Below, piece by piece: positions 1-8,620 of a stretch of DNA of 64,000 bases (within the stretch, counting starts at the first letter, position 1; the number at the start of each line of letters is the position of its first letter). Position numbers and translations under genes: made by a program. The notes beneath the pieces are model-generated. The model made no database searches, had not been told where the DNA came from, and was given only the letters and a program-made list of their open reading frames with translations. The DNA is from Demequina aurantiaca (GTDB taxonomy: Bacteria; Actinomycetota; Actinomycetes; Actinomycetales; Demequinaceae), in NCBI RefSeq assembly GCF_000975135.1, contig NZ_BBRF01000001.1, positions 717,591 to 781,590 of the forward strand. The letters run 5' to 3'.

Positions 1-852
1 CACCTGGTACTCAAGCAAGCCCGCGCAAAGCTCCAGGTTGCGGACGACTGGTTCGCCCCGCGTGAGCGCGTGCTGCGGGAGGCCGAGGGGCTGACGGTGT
101 TGGCGAGCATCGACCCAGAAGCCGCGCCGTTCACCGTCGACCTCGATCCCGAGGCACTCACGCTGACCATCGAGCGCGCCCCAGACGACTGGACCGACTG
201 GAAGCAGCGCCTGATCGCTGGCGACATCGACGTGAACGTCGCCGCGAGTCTGGGCAGCACGCTGAGCACGATGCAGCGAGCCACCGAGGGCGGTGCAGGT
301 CTCAGCGCGGACCTCACCGGCGACACGGAAATGTTCGATGCCCTGCGCCTCCAGCCGTATCACCGCACGTCGGCGGACCGTAACCCCGACCTCGCTGATC
401 AAATCCACAGCGTGATTGATCAGATGGCCGCGACGCGTACGTGCCTGGTGCACGGCGACTTCTCGCCCAAGAACTTCCTCGTGGGCAGTTCGGGCACCTG
501 GGTGATCGACTTTGAGGTGGCGCACCTGGGCGACCCCACCTTCGACCCCGCCTTCCTGACGTGCCACCTACTCATGAAGGCAATCCACCTTCCGCAATGG
601 GACGACCAATTCGCCGCAGCATCGGCCGCCTTCTTTGCGGCCTACCTACCCGGGGCACCCGCGATGGACATTGCTCACCTGTCACGCCAGATCGGCTGCC
701 TGCTCCTCGCGCGAGTGGACGGCAGATCTCCCGCCGAATATCTCGACGATGCCCAGCGCCGCCGCACCTATGCGCTCGGCGCCAACCTTCTTACCCAGCC
801 GGTCGACGCGATCGGTGACACCTGGAACCGCCTCAAGGAGACACCCCGATGA
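1..852 (+). CDS. APH-like phosphotransferase (5' truncated)
   Basis: The reading frame is open from base 1, so the N-terminus lies outside the window; about 283 residues are present. The motif HGDFSPKN and the downstream IDFEVAHLGDP are the catalytic loop (HxDxxxxN) and the DFG-equivalent of the aminoglycoside phosphotransferase/choline kinase fold. The first visible residues (LKQARAKLQV, then DDWFAP, then R..RE.E.L) resemble the lysine-containing strand of methylthioribose kinase-type enzymes more than antibiotic kinases. The stop overlaps the start of the enolase-like gene by 4 nt, so translation is probably coupled. A small-molecule sugar kinase role is inferred from context; the substrate is unknown. 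Confidence 0.85.
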   Translation, partial: HLVLKQARAKLQVADDWFAPRERVLREAEGLTVLASIDPEAAPFTVDLDPEALTLTIERAPDDWTDWKQRLIAGDIDVNVAASLGSTLSTMQRATEGGAGLSADLTGDTEMFDALRLQPYHRTSADRNPDLADQIHSVIDQMAATRTCLVHGDFSPKNFLVGSSGTWVIDFEVAHLGDPTFDPAFLTCHLLMKAIHLPQWDDQFAAASAAFFAAYLPGAPAMDIAHLSRQIGCLLLARVDGRSPAEYLDDAQRRRTYALGANLLTQPVDAIGDTWNRLKETPR

Positions 853-2141
853 CCCCCGACTCCATCGCCCACACCCACGCTTGGGAGGCTCTCGACTCCC
901 GTGGACGGCCCACCGTCGCCTGCCGCGTCACGCTGCAGAACGGCGCACAGGGACGAGCCATCGCACCCTCAGGCGCATCCACCGGCCGTCACGAAGCCCT
1001 CGAGCAGCGCGACGGCGGCGACCGCTACGGCGGCTGGGGCGTCAGCGGTGCAGTGCGTGCCGTCAACGAGGAGTACGCGCCACTCATCGCAGGCATGTCC
1101 GTCAGCGACCGGGTCGCGATCGACGACGCGCTGGAGGCCCACGACGGTACCGACAACTTAGGTCGCCTCGGCGCTAACGCCGCACTCGCGGTCTCGCTTG
1201 CCGTCACCATCGCGCACGCGGCCTCGGAGAATGCGCCCCTATGGTCGACGCTCACGGGCCCACGTGAGGCAAGCATTCCGATGCCGATGGTCAACATCCT
1301 GTCGGGCGGCGCCCATGCCGGACGCGCGGTAGACATCCAGGACTTCCTGGCCGTCCCGGTGGGCGCCGAGTCGTTCACCGAGGCGATCGAGCAGATCGCC
1401 AGGGTGCGCGCGGCATGCGCCACGCTACTCGACGCGCGTGGCGGCTGGTCTGCTCTGGTCGCCGACGAGGGCGGCCTCGCGGCTCGCCTCGACAGCAACG
1501 AGGCGGTCCTTGCGCTGCTCTCCGACGGCATCGACGCGGCCGGCTTCACGTCTGAGGACATGGGCATCGCCCTCGACGTTGCCGCCACGCAGCTCGTCGA
1601 CGGCGACTCGATCGTGCTGGCGGGTCAGGGTGACCGACTGAGCGTGGCCGAGTGGCTCGACCTCGTCGCTTCGTGGGTGGAGCGCTACCCCATCGTGTCG
1701 ATCGAGGACATCGTGGGCGAGGACGACTGGGACGGCTCGCGCACCGCCACCGCGATGCTGCCCCACGTGCAGATGCTTGGCGACGACACGTTCGCCACTA
1801 ACCTGGGCCGCGTGCGTCGAGGAATCGAGGAGGATTCCGCGAACTCGGTGCTCGTCAAGGTCAATCAGGCGGGCACGGTCTCTCGCGCCGAGCGCGTGGT
1901 GTTCGAGGCCATTGGTGCGGGCTTCGAGACCGTTGTGAGTGCACGTTCAGGCGACACGGAGGACAACTGGCTCGCCGACCTCGCCGTGGGGTGGGGCGCG
2001 CGGCAGATTAAGGTCGGCTCAACCATGCGCAGTGAGCGCACGGCGAAGTGGAACCGCCTGCTCGAACTCGAAAGCGACGGCACCCTGCCGTTCGCCGGCC
2101 GTACAGCGCTTGCGGGTCAGCCTCGCAATCCGGCACTGTGA
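849..2141 (+). CDS. Enolase-like protein (divergent paralogue)
   Basis: 430 residues, collinear with enolase over the whole length. The flexible loop SGASTG (41-46), DEGG (206-209; E207 is the general-acid equivalent), metal ligands D243, E286 and D312, K337 in VKVNQAGT (catalytic Lys) and K388 are all present. Two key positions differ. The canonical QEF glutamate (yeast Glu168) is D165 in IQDF, and the SHRSGETED histidine (yeast His373) is A365 in SARSGDTED. These suggest a different or altered substrate from 2-phosphoglycerate. It sits second in an operon with a kinase, an SDR and a lactonase rather than beside glycolytic or cell-division genes, so a housekeeping enolase probably exists elsewhere. 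The fold is certain; the reaction is not. Confidence 0.9.
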   Translation: MTPDSIAHTHAWEALDSRGRPTVACRVTLQNGAQGRAIAPSGASTGRHEALEQRDGGDRYGGWGVSGAVRAVNEEYAPLIAGMSVSDRVAIDDALEAHDGTDNLGRLGANAALAVSLAVTIAHAASENAPLWSTLTGPREASIPMPMVNILSGGAHAGRAVDIQDFLAVPVGAESFTEAIEQIARVRAACATLLDARGGWSALVADEGGLAARLDSNEAVLALLSDGIDAAGFTSEDMGIALDVAATQLVDGDSIVLAGQGDRLSVAEWLDLVASWVERYPIVSIEDIVGEDDWDGSRTATAMLPHVQMLGDDTFATNLGRVRRGIEEDSANSVLVKVNQAGTVSRAERVVFEAIGAGFETVVSARSGDTEDNWLADLAVGWGARQIKVGSTMRSERTAKWNRLLELESDGTLPFAGRTALAGQPRNPAL

Positions 2142-2168
2142 ACTAAGCAACAGACAAGGAAGTCACCG

Positions 2169-2960
2169 ATGAACCAGGTCGAGCCAGTTGGCGCCGGCGT
2201 CTCCGGACGCCTGTGGGAGGACAAGGTCGCGATCGTCACCGGCGGGTCCCAGGGCATCGGCGCCGCCATCGCCGAGCAGGGCGTCGCCGACGGCGCACGT
2301 GTCTGGATCTTCGACATCGCCGACCACGAGGGCCAGCAGACCGCCGAGCGCATCGGCGACCACTGTCACTTCTTGCACGTGGATGTCACCGACGAACAGT
2401 CCATCGCCGATGCCGTGGCTGAGGTGGTCGGCGACGCCGGGCGGGTAGACATCTTGGTGAACAACGCGAGCGGCGACGGGGACGACGACGCTCTGACCAT
2501 GACGGTCGCGAGTTGGGACTCGCACATGCGGCTCAATCTCACCTCCGCATGGCTCATGGCACGGGCCGTGTTGCCGTCCATGATCGAGACGGGCGGCGGA
2601 AGCATCGTGAACATCGGCTCGCTGCACTCGCGCATGACCGCCGAAGGGGCGTTCCCCTATGCCGCCGGCAAGGCCGGACTCGGCGGACTTACCCGCACGC
2701 TCGCGCTGGACTACGGCCCCCAAGGAGTGCGGGTGAACATGGTTTGCCCTGGCTGGACCCGCAGCGAGCGCATCGAGGCCCATTTCGCGGAGATCGGCGA
2801 CGAGGCAGTGGCGGCCATCGTGGCAACCCACGCGCTGCGGCGCGTCGCGACGCCGCAGGACATCGCGCCCGTCGTCTCGTTCATCGCGTCAGACCATGCC
2901 AGCTTCATCACCGCGGCGACGTTGGACGTTGACGGCGGACTGAGCGCGCGCTTTGCCTGA
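2169..2960 (+). CDS. SDR family oxidoreductase
   Basis: 263 residues, classical short-chain dehydrogenase. It has the Rossmann glycine motif TGGSQGIG (24-31), NNAS (98-101), a catalytic Ser near 151-154, and Y164-x3-K168 in YAAGKAG. The C-terminus DVDGGLSARFA is typical of the family. The start at 2169 follows an AAGGAAG ribosome site. It ends 8 nt inside the next gene, so it belongs to the kinase/enolase-like operon. By analogy with SDR plus SMP-30 pairs it may oxidise an aldose to a lactone that the next enzyme opens; substrate and cofactor cannot be read from the sequence. Confidence 0.92.
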   Translation: MNQVEPVGAGVSGRLWEDKVAIVTGGSQGIGAAIAEQGVADGARVWIFDIADHEGQQTAERIGDHCHFLHVDVTDEQSIADAVAEVVGDAGRVDILVNNASGDGDDDALTMTVASWDSHMRLNLTSAWLMARAVLPSMIETGGGSIVNIGSLHSRMTAEGAFPYAAGKAGLGGLTRTLALDYGPQGVRVNMVCPGWTRSERIEAHFAEIGDEAVAAIVATHALRRVATPQDIAPVVSFIASDHASFITAATLDVDGGLSARFA

Positions 2961-3831
2961 GCCACGTCACCTTGCTGGGGCCACCCGCGTCGGTCTCACC
3001 ACGGATGTTCTGGGCGAGGGGCCGGTGTGGGACGACCGCGAGCAGTGCGTGTATAGCGTCGACATCAGGTCCCACCGCGTCTACCGCCACGACGGACCGG
3101 ATCTGAGCCAGCGCACCGTGATTCACGAGGCGGATCGCGCCGTCACCTGTGTCCTGCTCGCGCAGGATGGAGGGCTGCTGATTGTCGAGCGCGACCGCCT
3201 GGTCACCCGCTCCGTGGATGGCCAGGTGCGCATCGGTTGGACGCTGGCTGAGGCCCTGGGAGGCGACCCCCAGCGCCGCTTCAACGATGGCGTGATCGAT
3301 CCGCAAGGACGACTCTTGATCGGCACCCTGCATGAGGGCGACGTCGAGAACCAGGAGCTCCTGCTCCGCATGGACCCCGCGGGGCACATCGAGACCATCG
3401 CGCGCTCGCTCACGCTCTCCAACGGATTGGGCTTTGACGCCACAGGTCAACGGCTGTTCCACACGGACACCCTGCGCAATCGCGTGATCGTCTACGACTA
3501 CGCTGCCCCCACTCCCGTGCCCGTGCGCTCGTTCACGGTCGAGCCTGGATACCCGGACGGCCTCGCGGTTGACGCGGAGGGCTACCTCTGGATTGCAGTA
3601 TGGGGTGGCAGCGAGGTTCGCCGCTACTCGCCCACTGGCGTGCTGGACGCGCGACTACCCGTACCCGCGCGCCACGTCACCGCGGCGACCTTCGCCGGTG
3701 AGGAGCTGTTCATCACCACGGCCACCGAAGGTCTCGACGACCCCGCATCGGCTGATGGCGGTCTGTACTGCGCCCATGTTGGGGTACCCGGTGGGACCAA
3801 CCACCGCTGGGCGGGACCGACGGACGCCTAA
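2953..3831 (+). CDS. SMP-30/gluconolactonase/LRE family protein
   Basis: 292 residues, six-bladed beta-propeller lactonase family. The metal ligands of SMP-30 are recognisable: E22 in LGEGPVWD, N157 in SNGLGFD and D202 in YPDGLAVD, with N111-D112 in FNDGV. The start is a TTG overlapping the SDR stop. I kept it because the family begins only a few residues before the LGEGPVW motif and no better start lies downstream. Predicted role: hydrolysis of a sugar lactone to the aldonate, metal-dependent, cytoplasmic. It is the last gene of the operon and converges on the OsmC gene. Confidence 0.9.
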   Translation: MPEPRHLAGATRVGLTTDVLGEGPVWDDREQCVYSVDIRSHRVYRHDGPDLSQRTVIHEADRAVTCVLLAQDGGLLIVERDRLVTRSVDGQVRIGWTLAEALGGDPQRRFNDGVIDPQGRLLIGTLHEGDVENQELLLRMDPAGHIETIARSLTLSNGLGFDATGQRLFHTDTLRNRVIVYDYAAPTPVPVRSFTVEPGYPDGLAVDAEGYLWIAVWGGSEVRRYSPTGVLDARLPVPARHVTAATFAGEELFITTATEGLDDPASADGGLYCAHVGVPGGTNHRWAGPTDA

Positions 3832-3847
3832 CCCCGCCAGCGAATGG

Positions 3848-4267
3848 CTATACCTGGCGGAATTCGACCGGCGTGCCGGCTTCGACCGTGCGCGACACCG
3901 TGCAGGTCTTCTCACTGGCGCTCTTGAGTGCGGCACCCACGCGGGCACGTGCCTTATCCCCGTCATCACCCTCGGGGAACAGCAGGTCCCACTCGACTGC
4001 GATGTTCTCGAGGATGGCGCCACCGTCTACGGTCGCCTTATCTGCGGAAGCGGTGACGTCGAAGCGCTCCGGCTCCACGCGACGCGACGTCATCGCGTCC
4101 ACGTCGACACTCGAGCAACCAGCGATGGCGGCGAGCAGCAGTTCGACGGGGGAAAGCAGACCCTCGCCCTGACCAAAGGTCATCGATACGCCGGCCGCAT
4201 TGGTCACGGTGTAGACACCCTGCGACTCGCGGGTCATGGTCACCTTGCGTGCATTTTCGTTAGTCAT
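3848..4267 (-). CDS. OsmC family protein
   Basis: 139 residues with the OsmC/Ohr fold. The two redox cysteines are C51 in IAGCSSVDVD and C122 in KTCTVSRT, and LSPVELLLAAIAG is the usual helix leading into the first Cys. Members reduce organic peroxides through a Cys pair, or are of unknown function in the YhfA/YeaE-like branches; this one is not clearly Ohr. It reads divergently from the small gene at 4377, and palindromic CTCCCCA/TGGGGAG elements lie about 20-50 bp before its start. Confidence 0.9.
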   Translation of the reverse strand: MTNENARKVTMTRESQGVYTVTNAAGVSMTFGQGEGLLSPVELLLAAIAGCSSVDVDAMTSRRVEPERFDVTASADKATVDGGAILENIAVEWDLLFPEGDDGDKARARVGAALKSASEKTCTVSRTVEAGTPVEFRQV

Positions 4268-4286
4268 AGCTCAATCATCGCACGTG

Positions 4287-4317
4287 CTCCCCACCTCAAA
4301 CTGGGGAGTTCTCCCCA
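4287..4317. promoter_or_regulatory. Palindromic operator-like element
   Basis: CTCCCCA (4287-4293), TGGGGAG (4302-4308) and CTCCCCA (4311-4317) form two nested inverted repeats. The inner one, 4302-4317, is a perfect palindrome with 7-bp arms around TT. It lies between the divergent OsmC gene and the small gene at 4377, where a repressor site would be expected. The regulator is unknown. Confidence 0.4.
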
Positions 4318-4376
4318 TTGTTGCGACCACTCGATTCCTCTACCGTGAAATGACGACGTGAAATGGGGGTGGCGAA

Positions 4377-4640
4377 GTGTTGGACGAAGGTTTTAATCCG
4401 TACGAGGCTAGTGCCGACTCGGGTACCTCTCAGTACGTTGGACGCTTGACCGCGGTTCGAAGCGCTGCGGTACGCCACCCCGCCACACAGTTCACCCCGG
4501 CGGCAACGGCGGCGTCGGGGTCGATTAAGGCGCCCACAACATCGGCTGGTATCCGCGACTTCGACTTCGCGGCCGCCATGTTCAACGATGACAACGCCTG
4601 GCGAGAGATGGCGCGGGCCATCGCGAGCGACGCTGCTTAG
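4377..4640 (+). CDS. Hypothetical small protein (87 aa)
   Basis: An 87-residue frame with a GTG start preceded by a purine-rich GGGGGTGGCGAA stretch. I do not recognise a family. The middle is Ala/Thr/Pro-rich and low in complexity; the C-terminal part (FDFAAAMFNDDNAWREMA) looks like a short amphipathic helix. No signal peptide or membrane segment is seen. It fills an otherwise empty 580-bp gap, but high GC makes chance frames common. The remaining 207 bp to metF hold no gene I can support. Confidence 0.4.
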   Translation: MLDEGFNPYEASADSGTSQYVGRLTAVRSAAVRHPATQFTPAATAASGSIKAPTTSAGIRDFDFAAAMFNDDNAWREMARAIASDAA

Positions 4641-4847
4641 GCCCTCAGCACCCAAGCTCCCGTCGCCCACGACACAACCGCGCGCCGCGGCTACGCACAG
4701 AACGCAAGCCACGCGCCACCACATAGGTGAACTGAGATCTCGCCCCTCGCGAGGATCACATTCCACCGTTGACTGCGTGACGTCTCACCTAGCCTACGAC
4801 TCTCACCATGCTACGTCCTGCGCAGGCACAAAAAACTCACAGCCGAG

Positions 4848-5732
4848 CTATCGGCCCAGTGAGAGCCGCTCTACCAGCGCGAGCGCGGCCTCGTGCTTGT
4901 TGAACGTGTAGACGTGGATACCTGGGGCCCCGGAATCAAGGAGTTCGTTCGCCAGGTCCGCCGCTGCGGCGACTCCAACCACGCGGGCGGCCTCGGCATC
5001 GGCCGCGGTATCAAGGGCCGTCACCAACGAGGTGGGGGCCGCGACGCCGGTGAGTTGCTCGAGGCGGTTCGCTCGCGAGGCATTGAGGAGCGGAATGATT
5101 CCGGGCAGGATCGGTAGTCCGATGCCCTCGGCCTTGGCGTCCCGGTCGAGCGCGCGCCACTGCTCCGCGTCGTAGAACACCTGCGTCACGGCAAAGTCCG
5201 CACCCGCGTCCTGCTTGGCCTTCAGGACGTCGAGGCCTTGCTGACGCCACTGCTCGGCCGCATGCGCCGCGGGAAAGGCGGTGACACCTACGGAAACGTT
5301 GTCGATGCCGTGAGTGGCTGCGACTTCGCGGATCAGTTCGACCAATTGGTAGGCGTACAGCAGCCCGTCGGGGTGCGGTCGCCAGTCGGGCTGGCCCGCA
5401 GGCGGGTCGCCGCGCAAGGCGAGGAAGTCGCGCACGCCCTCCCCCATGAACTCCTCGATCACGGCGGTGACTTCCGCGCGGGACTGGTCCACGCACGTGA
5501 GGTGTGCGAGCGGGGAGATCGTGTGCTCATCTGCCAGGCGTTGCACTACTCCACGGCTCGAGTGGCGAGTGGCACCTGAGGCGCCGTACGTAATGGAGGC
5601 GAAGTCCGGATTCGTTTCCGCGAGCATCGCAATGGTCTCCCACAGCGTCTCAGCAGCGGCCTCGGAGCGCGGCGGGAACAGCTCGTAGCTGAGCGTGGGC
5701 GCCGGGGCGTTGAGGATGTCGCGAATCGTCAT
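4848..5732 (-). CDS. metF: Methylenetetrahydrofolate reductase
   Basis: 294 residues, normal length for bacterial MetF. The N-terminus YELFPPRS carries the catalytic glutamate region, followed by SITYGASGAT, HLTCVDQS and LALRGDPP, all family signatures of the flavin-binding TIM barrel. It reduces 5,10-methylene-THF to 5-methyl-THF for methionine synthesis. A TAGTCT -10-like box (5742-5747, minus strand) lies 9 nt before the ATG, implying a very short leader. It is divergent from tag. Confidence 0.96.
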   Translation of the reverse strand: MTIRDILNAPAPTLSYELFPPRSEAAAETLWETIAMLAETNPDFASITYGASGATRHSSRGVVQRLADEHTISPLAHLTCVDQSRAEVTAVIEEFMGEGVRDFLALRGDPPAGQPDWRPHPDGLLYAYQLVELIREVAATHGIDNVSVGVTAFPAAHAAEQWRQQGLDVLKAKQDAGADFAVTQVFYDAEQWRALDRDAKAEGIGLPILPGIIPLLNASRANRLEQLTGVAAPTSLVTALDTAADAEAARVVGVAAAADLANELLDSGAPGIHVYTFNKHEAALALVERLSLGR

Positions 5733-5871
5733 AGCGAGGCAAGACTACTGGGGGCAGTGGTGCTGATGCCAACCCGCCAACTGATGCCCACAGGACAGCC
5801 CCACACCACACCTTCCCCGGCTCGGTGAGTTCGACGCAGAAAATGTCCGTCCCGCACGACACACTAGATCC

Positions 5872-6441
5872 ATGATCACCGAGACGAACGACCTCATTCG
5901 CTGCTTTGGATCCGGCGACAAGGATTACGAGGAGTACCACGACCACGAGTGGGGCCACGAGGTCCGTGGCGATGGCCCCATGCTGGAACGGATGGTCCTG
6001 GAGGGCTTTCAATCGGGGCTGTCGTGGTCAACCATTCTGCGCAAGCGCGAGAACTTCCGAGCGGCGTTCGCCGGATTCGACCCCGATGCCGTGGCGGCCT
6101 TTGGCGAGGACGACGTGGACAGGCTGATGGCGGACGCTGGAATCGTCCGCAACCGCCGCAAGATCGAGGCGGCCATCACCAACGCCGCGGCCACGGTGGC
6201 CCTGCGTGAACGTGGCGGCTCACTGAGCGACTTGGTCTGGTCGCACGCCCCCGCCCCGCGCTCCGCGCCCCCTGCGTCGTGGGAGGACGTCCCCGCGGCC
6301 ACTGACGAGTCCAAGGCGCTTGCCAAGGAACTCAAGGCCGAGGGGTTCGTCTTTGTGGGCCCCACCACGATGTACGCGCTCATGCAGGCCGTGGGCATGG
6401 TCGACGATCACATTGCGGGCTGCGTCGCCCGCAAGGACTAG
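5872..6441 (+). CDS. tag: DNA-3-methyladenine glycosylase I
   Basis: 189 residues. The zinc site of Tag is present: C11 near the N-terminus, H23 in YHDHEWG, and H180/C184 in DDHIAGC. The LEGFQSGLSW motif carries the catalytic-pocket glutamate (E44). The enzyme excises 3-methyladenine from alkylated DNA in base-excision repair. Its stop overlaps the convergent Nudix gene stop by 4 nt. Confidence 0.96.
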   Translation: MITETNDLIRCFGSGDKDYEEYHDHEWGHEVRGDGPMLERMVLEGFQSGLSWSTILRKRENFRAAFAGFDPDAVAAFGEDDVDRLMADAGIVRNRRKIEAAITNAAATVALRERGGSLSDLVWSHAPAPRSAPPASWEDVPAATDESKALAKELKAEGFVFVGPTTMYALMQAVGMVDDHIAGCVARKD

Positions 6442-6956
6442 CAGTACGCGCGGCGGTGACGCGCCTTGGCGTCCTCGAGGAAGGCGTTGACGATGCGTTC
6501 GTCCGCGGGAATCCACGCCACGTCGTGCCATCCACCGGGCTCCAGCCAGCGCAGGTCGTCGTGATCCTCCAGCGGCTGCGGCTCAGCCGGGCGTCCATCT
6601 GGGCCCGTAACGATGGTCGCCCACCAGACGCGCATCACGAGCCGCGCGCCGCGCGCGTCGTCCGCGGGCCGGATCATCCACACCGGGCGGTCGCAGTGCT
6701 CCGCTAGGCCGGTCCCGTCGTCCGGACCGGGAACCTCCTCGCCAAGCTCGACCTCGACGCCGAGCTCCTCGCGCAGTTCGCGACGCAAGGCCTCCTCGGG
6801 GTCCTCCCCGGGCTCGACCTTGCCACCGGGAAACTCCCACAGACCCGCGTACTCGGGCGGCGACGTGCGCCGCGCCGCGAAGAGCAGCCGGGGCACGCCC
6901 AGGTCGTCCGTAATCGCGGCCGCGACCACCAGTTTGGCGGCCGGAACGGTCGACAT
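6438..6956 (-). CDS. NUDIX hydrolase (MutT-like)
   Basis: About 172 residues from the ATG at 6956. A longer frame upstream runs antisense-like through gcvH and is not supported. The Nudix box GGKVEPGEDP...REL.EELG is intact and begins near residue 42, preceded by GLWEFPGG as in MutT-type 8-oxo-dGTP diphosphatases. The N-terminus LVVAAAITDD is also MutT-like. Likely role: sanitising oxidised nucleotides; other nucleotide substrates remain possible. It follows gcvH by 26 bp on the same strand. Confidence 0.9.
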   Translation of the reverse strand: MSTVPAAKLVVAAAITDDLGVPRLLFAARRTSPPEYAGLWEFPGGKVEPGEDPEEALRRELREELGVEVELGEEVPGPDDGTGLAEHCDRPVWMIRPADDARGARLVMRVWWATIVTGPDGRPAEPQPLEDHDDLRWLEPGGWHDVAWIPADERIVNAFLEDAKARHRRAYC

Positions 6957-6982
6957 CAGGGCCTCAGTGACGATGGTTCGCG

Positions 6983-7366
6983 CTAGTCGGTGAGCGCGGA
7001 ATACGCCTCGGGACCAAGCAGGTCCTGCGGGGCCGCGGACAACTCGACCTTGAAAATCCACCCTTCGCCGTACGCGTCGGTGTTGATCGACTCGGGAGCG
7101 GACTCGAGCGCCTCGTTGATCTCCGTCACTGTGCCGGTCACGGGCGAGTACAGCTCGCTCACGGCCTTGGTGGACTCCAGTTCGCCACACACCTCGCCGG
7201 CCGTCACGGTATCGCCAACCGAAGGCGGCTCGGCGTACACGATGTCGCCCAGGGCCTCGGCGGCGTGCGCGGTGATGCCCACCGTGACGACGGTGCCGAC
7301 GGTCGGATCGCCGTCTACCCACTCGTGCTCGGCGGAGTACTTCAGTTCATCGGGGATGTTCGCCAT
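6983..7366 (-). CDS. gcvH: Glycine cleavage system H protein
   Basis: 127 residues, normal size. The lipoylation site is K67 in ELESTKAVSELYSP, with the family N-terminus YSAEHEWV and ITAHAAEALGDIVY. It carries the aminomethyl intermediate on lipoate between the P, T and L proteins. An AAAGGT ribosome site precedes the ATG. It is 83 bp downstream of gcvT on the same strand. Confidence 0.97.
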   Translation of the reverse strand: MANIPDELKYSAEHEWVDGDPTVGTVVTVGITAHAAEALGDIVYAEPPSVGDTVTAGEVCGELESTKAVSELYSPVTGTVTEINEALESAPESINTDAYGEGWIFKVELSAAPQDLLGPEAYSALTD

Positions 7367-7449
7367 GGCTGCGGGACCTTTCGGGTGTCGCGTTGACCTA
7401 CGGGTGGATAGAACGGATCAAACTTAGTCGTGAGCGCCGGACGGCGACA

Positions 7450-8574
7450 CTACTTCTCTCGCTTGTAAAACGGTAGCGCGGTCACGGTCATTTCTTCGCG
7501 TCGGCCACGCACATCGATTCCTACGACTGTTCCGGGCTCAGCCATCGATACCGGCACGTAGGCCATTGCGATGGGCTGCCCGAGCGTTGGCGACGGCACG
7601 CCTGAGGTGACGACGCCCACCTGGTTTCCGGCCTCGTCGGTGACGGCATAGCCGGTGCGAGCAGAGCGCCGTCCGGTTCCGACCAAGCCCACCAACTGCT
7701 TCGCGATGCCGGACTCCTTGACCTTGGCAAGCGCCTCGCGCCCCACAAAGTCGCCTCGCGGGTTTGTCTCGGTGCCGAACGCGATGATGCGCCCCAGCCC
7801 AGCCTCGAACGGTGTGGTCGATTCATCGAGTTCCTGGCCGTACAGCGGCATGCCCGCCTCGAGCCGCAGGGAGTCTCGCGATGACAGCCCCGCCGGAATC
7901 ATTCCCTCCGGCGTGCCGTGCTCAAGCGCAAGCTGCCACACGTCGCGCGCCTCGTCGGATCCCACGAACAGCTCAAAGCCGTCCTCCCCCGTGTACCCGG
8001 TGCGTGCCACGAAGGCATGGATGCCACCCTCAAGCAACACATTCGCACCGGAGTAGTACTTCATCGCCTCGATGTCGTCCTCGCCCAGGTCGCACATCGC
8101 GCCGGTGATCTTGGCCGACAACGGACCCTGCACGGCAATGAGCGCGATCTCCGCGGACACGTCCTCGACAGTGGCGTCGTAGGAGCCGATGCGGTCGCGC
8201 AACTCGGCCACCACACGGTCCTTGTTGGAGGCGTTCGCGACAATGAAGAAGTGGTCCCAGTCGCGGCGGTAGATGACCAGGTCGTCAATGACGCCGCCGG
8301 CTTCGTTGCACAGCATCGTGTACTTGGCACCCCAGAGCTTGACCGCACTGACACGCCCGGCGAGGGCGTAATCCAGGAAATCCGCAGCATCGGCACCGCG
8401 TACGGACAGCTCGCCCATGTGAGACAAGTCGAACAACCCGGCGCCCGTGCGCACCGCCTGATGCTCGGCAATATCTCCTGAGTAGCGCACGGGCATCTGC
8501 CAGCCGGCAAAGTCCACCAGGGTCGCATCAAGCGCGACGTGTTCGTCATGAAGGGGCGAGCGAAGTGTGGTCAC
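7450..8574 (-). CDS. gcvT: Aminomethyltransferase (glycine cleavage T protein)
   Basis: 374 residues, full length. Signatures include the N-terminal FAGWQMPV, FDLSHMGEL, the central GYTGEDGFE and DSLRLEAGM, and the C-terminal barrel with RTGYAVTD. It transfers the methylene group from H-protein-bound aminomethyl to THF, releasing ammonia. Only 46 bp separate it from the FHA gene upstream on the same strand, so read-through from the large signalling block is possible. Confidence 0.97.
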   Translation of the reverse strand: MTTLRSPLHDEHVALDATLVDFAGWQMPVRYSGDIAEHQAVRTGAGLFDLSHMGELSVRGADAADFLDYALAGRVSAVKLWGAKYTMLCNEAGGVIDDLVIYRRDWDHFFIVANASNKDRVVAELRDRIGSYDATVEDVSAEIALIAVQGPLSAKITGAMCDLGEDDIEAMKYYSGANVLLEGGIHAFVARTGYTGEDGFELFVGSDEARDVWQLALEHGTPEGMIPAGLSSRDSLRLEAGMPLYGQELDESTTPFEAGLGRIIAFGTETNPRGDFVGREALAKVKESGIAKQLVGLVGTGRRSARTGYAVTDEAGNQVGVVTSGVPSPTLGQPIAMAYVPVSMAEPGTVVGIDVRGRREEMTVTALPFYKREK

Positions 8575-8620
8575 AGTCCAAACCTACGGGACGCGGACAG
8601 TCCCGGCGACACGGGCACGG

